This document shows, piece by piece, positions 58,301 through 64,000 of a DNA stretch of 64,000 nt. The notes under the pieces were generated by a model that worked only from the letters and a program-made list of their open reading frames with translations, was not told the DNA's origin and made no database searches. Position 1 is the stretch's first letter. Every line of letters begins with the position of its first letter. The position numbers were made by a program, and so were the translations under genes. This DNA comes from Branchiostoma belcheri. Its lineage: Eukaryota > Chordata > Leptocardii > Amphioxiformes > Branchiostomatidae. The stretch spans positions 1,457,039 to 1,521,038 of the forward strand of contig NW_017803379.1 of the NCBI RefSeq assembly GCF_001625305.1, read 5' to 3'.

Positions 58301-61300
58301 AGTCAAGTATCCTTCTGCTCTGGTTTTAGAAGACATCTCACATGTTAGGCATAGGGTATTTACCCTGGGTGTTAGTAGACTGTCTTCCACAGAGACAAAG
58401 TTCTCAACAACAAGTAAATACTGATGGACAGGCATCTTTTTCCTCACTTCCTTCCCCTCACCAACACTTCACTCATTATGTCCTTGTTTCATCTCGTCCT
58501 CCTACATTGTACATGTAACTGTTCGCTCTGCATTCAATTAACCTGGATTTCTTTTGTCCCGTGCCTATTGTACATTTATGTGCACGTGGCAGACCTCAAC
58601 TGTACACTTAAGCCCAGTCTTTCTCCTGTGTTTTTCACGACATTTGTTCGTGTCCTATGTCCTGTTACGTGGGATACTGGATTTGAATAGAGCAATTACC
58701 ACATAAATGACAATAGCCTTTTATTTCAGTTTGAATGAAAAGGATACTTTGGAACCCTCTTGAAACTTGTAATTTACTAGAAAAATATAAAACAGTTGAC
58801 CTAGATGTAAAGATTTAGAAACTTTTTAGTGGAATGTCTGTATCAATGTCCGCTTAGCGCCCATTTTCTGCACAGGCTTGAAATCGCTACTGAATTAATA
58901 AAGTTTTTGAGACTTTAAGATTTGTGTAAGTGTTGTGCATGCATGACTGGTCACAGGGAAACTTAACTACCCCCGTATGAAAGATTGTATCAAACAGTCA
59001 TATCGGGTAAATTACAAGAAAAAAGCTGAAAAGATTGTTGGCACACTACAATCCTAACTAAACCAAGGCTAACCCCTACACATGTATTACCTATTTGTGC
59101 AGAGTTTGTCTCAGTGGCAAAAGAAGTGTACAAGTTGGAGCTTGAGGAGAAGGGCATCAGCCTGGGGTCCATGCTGTACGCAGGACCTGATCTCAGCAGC
59201 TTTGTGGAACCACCTGTTTACAGACTACCGGTAGGTCTTACACAGCAGCAGGCAATGTCAATCAGCTGCAAATGTGATTTCAGGGTGGCAAAACAAAAAA
59301 AATGTTGTGGGTTAGGAAATCTGTCTGATTTACTGCCATTTTTTGGAACGTTTTCATCATCATTTCCTACTTGAAGTATTTGAAATAACCAAAAAAACAA
59401 GCTACATGAGGAGTCTCTTTATTTTTGTCTCTTTATTTTTGGGTACCGCCCATAAAGCTAGAACCAGCCTACAATACAAAACAGTCAGCCTTTTTCCATG
59501 AGTGACATTGCATTTTCACCTCAGATATCAATATGCTATGCGATACGGTTGATTCAACTTACTGCATTAAAACAATGACCAGAAAATTGACTTTGAAAAT
59601 TCAGTTTTGCCACCCTGAAATTGGTGTAGCAAGACTACTTGGGGTCAATAGTATGTATCATTTTGTATGAATGACATAATATATACGTATGCATTCAGTT
59701 TTTGTGTGTGTGTGTGGTTGACATTTTACTTGCTTCACATTTCTACAGACAGTGGAGTCAAGACCCAACATTAGCCAACCTGAACTGGACAGAATAAGAC
59801 AAGAAAGAGACAATGCTCTGAAAGAAGTGCAAAGACTAAAGGCAAGGAACGAACTCTTCCTGTATTACTGTTGAGTTTGTCAAAGATTTAGGGTATGATG
59901 CCTGCTAAAAATCTTTTATATGACTTTTTTTTAACTTTGTCTATCAGATGAAAAGAGCATGTTTGTAACTTTTTAGCCACTAGATCTTAGATACAGTTTC
60001 TTGAATGTTCTCATAAATCTAGACAAGTCTATCCTTATATCTGACATGCTCAAATTACTGAGTAAATGCTCAGTGACAACCTATACCACCGGCGCTAAAT
60101 GCTTCAGTTTCCTGATTTTGCTTCCAGGACTTGTTACAAGACAAGGAGAGGGCGTGTAGTAGAGCAGAGGAAGAACTTCTCAGAGTAAGAAGGGTGAGTG
60201 CAGAGGGAAGATCACTGGATTTCTCATATCTGGTTACAAACACTGTGGGCATAATGCCAGTGTGGGTGATCTAGACTTTGATCACCTTATTTAGAAAAAG
60301 TTTTATGAAGATTTTAAATCAGTCCTCTAGCCAGGATTCTTTCAGCCACACAAAATTTTCCTATTCATGACAGAAAATAATTGGTGCGAGAAAATACTAG
60401 TATGGAAAGAGATGTAATTAAACTAAGCATATTGTACCAGCAAAATGTTACCCTCAAAATGCAGGAAATGGCATTTCACGGGTCAACATTACAAATTTTT
60501 TTAAACCATTGCATTAATCATTTTTGGAAAAATTTTTTACATTTTATTTGCATGTTAAACAAAACATACAAGGCATAAACTGTGATCACCTGTCATTGCA
60601 GACATGATTCTAACTTATTAATGACCCTACTTTGAATGATTTATGTTATCTTAAACAAGCATCGAAATTCAGCCTTGTACATCATGGCTGCCAGTCATGC
60701 TGTTGATGATGCAAATAAACCAACAAACAAACAAACCTGCCTCCCCCTCCACAGGAGGCCCAAGGTGCAATCCACGAGAGCCGGTCCCTCAGGTTGAAGG
60801 TGCACCTGGCGGAGGAGGCCCACCGTGCGGCGCGCAGTATGGAGCAGGACTACGAGGAAGTCATCAGACTCCTGGAGCAGGAGATAGCCGACCTCAAGCT
60901 GCAGCAGGCCGCCCCAAAGGTAAGGAACTTCAGTGATGCTTAGGATATTAACAGGGTTTTTCTAAACCAGGGAATAAGGGCACTGCTCCCTCAGGTAACC
61001 AGCCAGCTCCCTCATATCAGTTTTCAGATTGTGGCTACACAACATGAAGTCTTCCTCAAAATGATCTTTTTCCAGTCAAAATGTCATAAGAATGCATTCT
61101 AGCATTACAAACTGAGTTACTCTTAAAATTTTGCTCCCTCTCTTGCCATGCTCTTGAGTAGTGACTGATCCCTCATGCTAAGTTTTTCTAGAAAAAACCC
61201 TGAGAGCTTCTTTCTACACAACCTGTATAGACTCTCACCTGCTTATGTTCCCATAAGTCTCTACCAGTCTGAGACTAACTATGCTGGCTACATGTATATA

Positions 61301-62997
61301 TATATAGGAGAATATTTGCCGCCTTGGGGTTTGACTGGCCACTTCCGAGGTAAAGGACCAACCTTCTGCGGACTGACTACCCTAGCCAATTTTTCTCTCC
61401 TTTTCGCCAAATTCTATAATCCATATTCTGTAGAAAGGCCTGGTGGAGGCTATGTTGCCATGACGCCTTCCATAGGAGGAGTCTATACCGGTTGTGCAAA
61501 AAGAAATCCTGATATCATATTATGCTTTACCAACCAGATGAAACTGTTTTTCTAAGGATCAATGATGCTTGCTGAACCTCACTGGCCTGAGTGAGAAAAG
61601 TGGAGTGCTGTCACTTTGAGAAGAAAAATGTCAAGTTTTCTAGTATGTTCAGATCCAAGAGTGTTAGCATGGAAAACAAGTCACAGCCTTAAATTTTTCT
61701 CACTGTGAAATTCCCAAACTCATGCATTATCCTCTCTACATGCTTTTTGGTACCAACTTTGAATCGGTTACAAGGTTACGCCCCTGTCACTATGACCTTC
61801 CAACAAGTCCAACCTTTCCTAAGGCGATTGGCTTGCTTTGGCTCAAGTCATCTACTGGTAATCATGAAAGACCTAAAACTGGTCAGACTGCTCCCAACCT
61901 ATATACATCCCAACACGTCCTTCACGTGTCTGTTGAGTTCCCACGGTTGTCAGCAGTTTGAAGGCAGTGAAGCAAATGCCTTTAGGCAACAGGTTGAAGG
62001 TTATAACCTTTAGGCAGCACTAATTGTTTTCTATAGGTGCACCCAAATATTTTAGCAGACTTATGTAACACTATGTAAAGTCATTAAATGTATGCTGGTA
62101 TACAGCATATCCTTGACATGTAGGTGTCAGAAAAATAATAAAATCTTTGCCCATGTGCATAAGTCTAAATTTTCTGAAGAAAACATGTTGCTTGGACTTT
62201 AACAGTCCCTGAAATGTAACTTTTCCACCCTTTTCAGTCGGCAGAAAATTCAGAAGAAATGAAGAAGCGGATAACAGTGCTTGACTGTCAACTGAAGAAG
62301 TCCGACAGCGGGAAGAAGACATACGAAGTCGCCACGGAAAAACTTCTCAAGTTTGCGGAGGTAAGACTTACCCAACAGTCAACATGCATATTGGAGTAGT
62401 TATAATTGGACATATGATTGATCATGCCAACTTGGATATTAATTGAATACAAACTGGTCTCATACAAAATTAATGAAAATTTGTGTTGTGTGATCCTATT
62501 ACGTTTGTACAAAACATATTGCTAAAAAATAATGTCAATATGTTGAATAGCAATAAAAACATTTTCACCTACTGAATTAGCTTCATATTAAGGGAAAATG
62601 TAGGCGTCTACATACTCATTGGGCTACAACCTGACTGAAAAGGAAAAAGGCTTTATGTCACCCAGACCTTGACTTTACCTTTGAAAAGCAGTCTAGACTG
62701 GAGACCTTCTAGGGCAGCTTGTCAGAAAGCTTGGTGCTTATTCTGACGGCTTTTGTAAGTAGCGCCCCGGTAAAAACATGGTCGCCACGACCTGTTCTTA
62801 CTTCCAGCTCGTGCACGAAGTCTTAACGGACCAATCACAGGGAGCCGCCCTGGGGAGAAGTCGACGGGGCGAGAGCGCAGTCGGAACGCGACCTCCCGGC
62901 TATCTCGCCAGGCACGGGAAGGGAACGACAAACGCTAACCTGGCCGCCGAAGCCAAGGACGTGGTGAAAGCAGTGAAGTCTATCGTCGAAGTAGAAC
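46369..62997 (+). CDS. STXBP4: Syntaxin-binding protein 4 (STXBP4/Synip) with two PDZ domains, 3' end beyond the window
   Basis: Exons: 46369-46522, 46906-47001, 49329-49398, 50847-50921, 51490-51596, 52636-52786, 53122-53251, 53984-54090, 54555-54703, 54822-54908, 55139-55323, 56468-56564, 59103-59230, 59749-59841, 60128-60193, 60755-60919, 62238-62360 and 62808-62997. This gives 724 codons plus one base, continuing past the window. STXBP4 binds syntaxin-4 and regulates vesicle fusion such as insulin-stimulated GLUT4 delivery. A first PDZ domain spans the first four exons ([21 protein letters not shown]). The second ([43 protein letters not shown]) is the one matching vertebrate STXBP4. A Ser/Pro-rich linker, an EF-hand-like block ([18 protein letters not shown]) and a long coiled coil ([27 protein letters not shown]) follow. 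The family's C-terminal WW domain is not in the window. The large introns (47002-49328, 49399-50846, 55324-56467, 56565-59102) hold only repeats that I can name. Confidence 0.92.
55863..55888. repeat. Perfect 10-bp-stem hairpin in STXBP4 intron
   Basis: ACGTCAGGCA and TGCCTGACGT are separated by six bases. The stem contains TGACGTCA-like half-sites. It lies in the intron between 55323 and 56468. Confidence 0.6.
56897..57859. mobile_element. 963-bp Tc1/mariner-type non-autonomous element
   Basis: The ends CTGTAAGTCT and AGACTTACAG are inverted, each flanked by TA (56895-56896 and 57860-57861), which suggests a TA target duplication as in Tc1/mariner elements. Further inward, AGATTCGCGG-type motifs recur in opposite orientations at both ends (near 56915, 56970, 57790, 57820). 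No transposase frame is seen. It lies in the STXBP4 intron between 56564 and 59103. Confidence 0.7.
59842..60127 (+). other. GC-AG intron in STXBP4
   Basis: The exon ends CTAAAG and the intron begins GCAAGG; the acceptor is TTGCTTCCAG. The frame (LK joined to DLLQDK) is continuous and in line with the family, so a rare GC donor is the best reading. Confidence 0.75.
61384..61447. mobile_element. MITE fragment related to 16624-16869
   Basis: It matches the right arm of the other copy: AGCCAAT, a CTCTCC tract, AATTCTATAATCC-like sequence and AAAGGCCTGGTGGA. Only this arm is recognisable. It lies in the STXBP4 intron between 60919 and 62238. Confidence 0.55.
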
Positions 62998-64000
62998 GTG
63001 AGTTAGAACCTCATTTTGTGCTACCTGAATTTAATACATTTCTGCTTCATTGTGGTGTAGAGTTGTTAACCCTACATAGTACATGGTACTATGTCACAAC
63101 TTCTTTTACAAACTAGTACATCCAGCTGACTCAAGCAGTTACTGTTCCATGATGAAGCCCACAGTGTACATGTATGTTTGTCATATCTACTGGTTTCATG
63201 TTTATTTTTGTCAAAATCTTGCTGTGTAACAATCTTTTTTGTTAGACAAATTTCATTTCTGGCCATCCAATGTTCCTTTCTGGTATAGGGTCAGCCATAT
63301 CAGGTACGAGTTGCACTCTGTGACATCCCATTTTGTAGCACTGAGCTTCTTCTCATCATTCAAGTACATGCTTGTGCCATGTGAACCTTCCAATGTGCAT
63401 ATTAACCATCACCCTATTCACATCAAACCAACTTGTACTTAAACATGACCCAACCTTCCAAGCAATTAGGATCAACGTGCATCGAAGCTGACTGAACCAA
63501 ATGTCCGTTATATAAAGTACACGTCAGTTATATAAACTGCCCCTACCAAAAATTTTTCTTGTGACGAGCCAATCTGACATATCGCTTTAATGGATTATCT
63601 TTTGATGTTTTTCTTCCAAATCATCGCACATCCTCCCAGGCATCTTGGCTAAAATGACATTAAAGAGAAAATTTGAGAGGTCAGCCTCCGGCTTGGTTAC
63701 CATGGTAACATAACTTCAGAGAGGCCGGATCTTGTTTTTCACACCATATTTGTACATGTAGATGTTTTAGCAACCTTTTCATGTTAATACCACCTTTAGG
63801 TAGAAATGCCACGTGTATAACATGTGCACTTTGGCTACCGGGAGTCCTAAGTCGGCAAATCCAGGGAAAACAGGTCGTGTTCTGCCTAATGGGTCGCCAG
63901 CGTCGTGCAGTTAAAGCTGTGGGGACAGTCTCAAACGTTCTCGCGACATTCATAATCAATGTTAGTTTGTGTGTCTTGAATTTTGTTGCAAATTCGTTTT
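62998..64000. other. STXBP4 intron running off the window
   Basis: It begins with the GTGAGT donor after 62997. No WW-domain exon or other gene was recognised up to the window end, on either strand. Confidence 0.6.

Noticed and set aside
58100..58700. 88-codon plus-strand frame in the STXBP4 intron
   Set aside because: No homology, no splice signals in phase with STXBP4.
61705..62013. 102-codon plus-strand frame between STXBP4 exons
   Set aside because: It would interrupt a coiled coil that is continuous between 60919 and 62238, and shows no conserved motif.

Overview
The window looks like genomic DNA of an invertebrate deuterostome, most probably a cephalochordate (Branchiostoma). The genes are split into many small exons with GT-AG introns, their products resemble vertebrate orthologues closely along their whole length, and the introns carry animal-type LINE, SINE and DNA-transposon debris. 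A 20-base N run marks an assembly gap. The species call is inference; the gene calls rest on translated exons with matching splice phases.

Layout: HPF1 (+, 516-3049) converges on PRPF40 (-, 4364-12828). PRPF40 is head-to-head with a ClC-3/4/5-type chloride/proton exchanger gene (+, 15633-34059, with a long 3'UTR to about 36.3 kb). A small mitochondrial-type single-pass protein gene (-, 37005-38063) is head-to-head with CCDC134 (+, 38410-40355), which converges on AGK (-, 40721-44786). AGK is head-to-head with STXBP4 (+, 46369 to beyond the right edge). So there are three head-to-head promoter regions and two tail-to-tail junctions. Apart from CCDC134, whose exon 1/2 junction I could not resolve, coding lengths and phases close exactly: HPF1 341 aa, PRPF40 951 aa, ClC 806 aa, AGK 431 aa, small protein 77 aa, STXBP4 at least 724 aa before its expected C-terminal WW domain.

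The genes are mostly housekeeping: ADP-ribosylation after DNA damage (HPF1), pre-mRNA splicing (PRPF40), endosomal ion exchange (ClC), ER quality control (CCDC134), mitochondrial lipid kinase/import (AGK) and vesicle-fusion control (STXBP4). They are not an operon and share no pathway. The HPF1/ClC-3 proximity resembles the human HPF1-CLCN3 neighbourhood, with PRPF40 lying between them here.

The most interesting content is variation in gene structure. The ClC gene has two tandem, equally long, phase-identical last exons encoding two versions of the end of the second CBS domain, a candidate alternative first exon, and a repeated splice-acceptor region that could add 15 residues to its first membrane helix. 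PRPF40 has two possible 3' ends. STXBP4 carries an extra N-terminal PDZ domain and a degenerate EF-hand-like motif. Mobile DNA includes a 1,649-bp element with 125-bp terminal inverted repeats and a perfect 10-bp target duplication, several MITEs, three LINE tail fragments (one with a 15-bp target duplication) and a tRNA-derived SINE. A duplicated MITE at the N gap looks like an assembly artefact.
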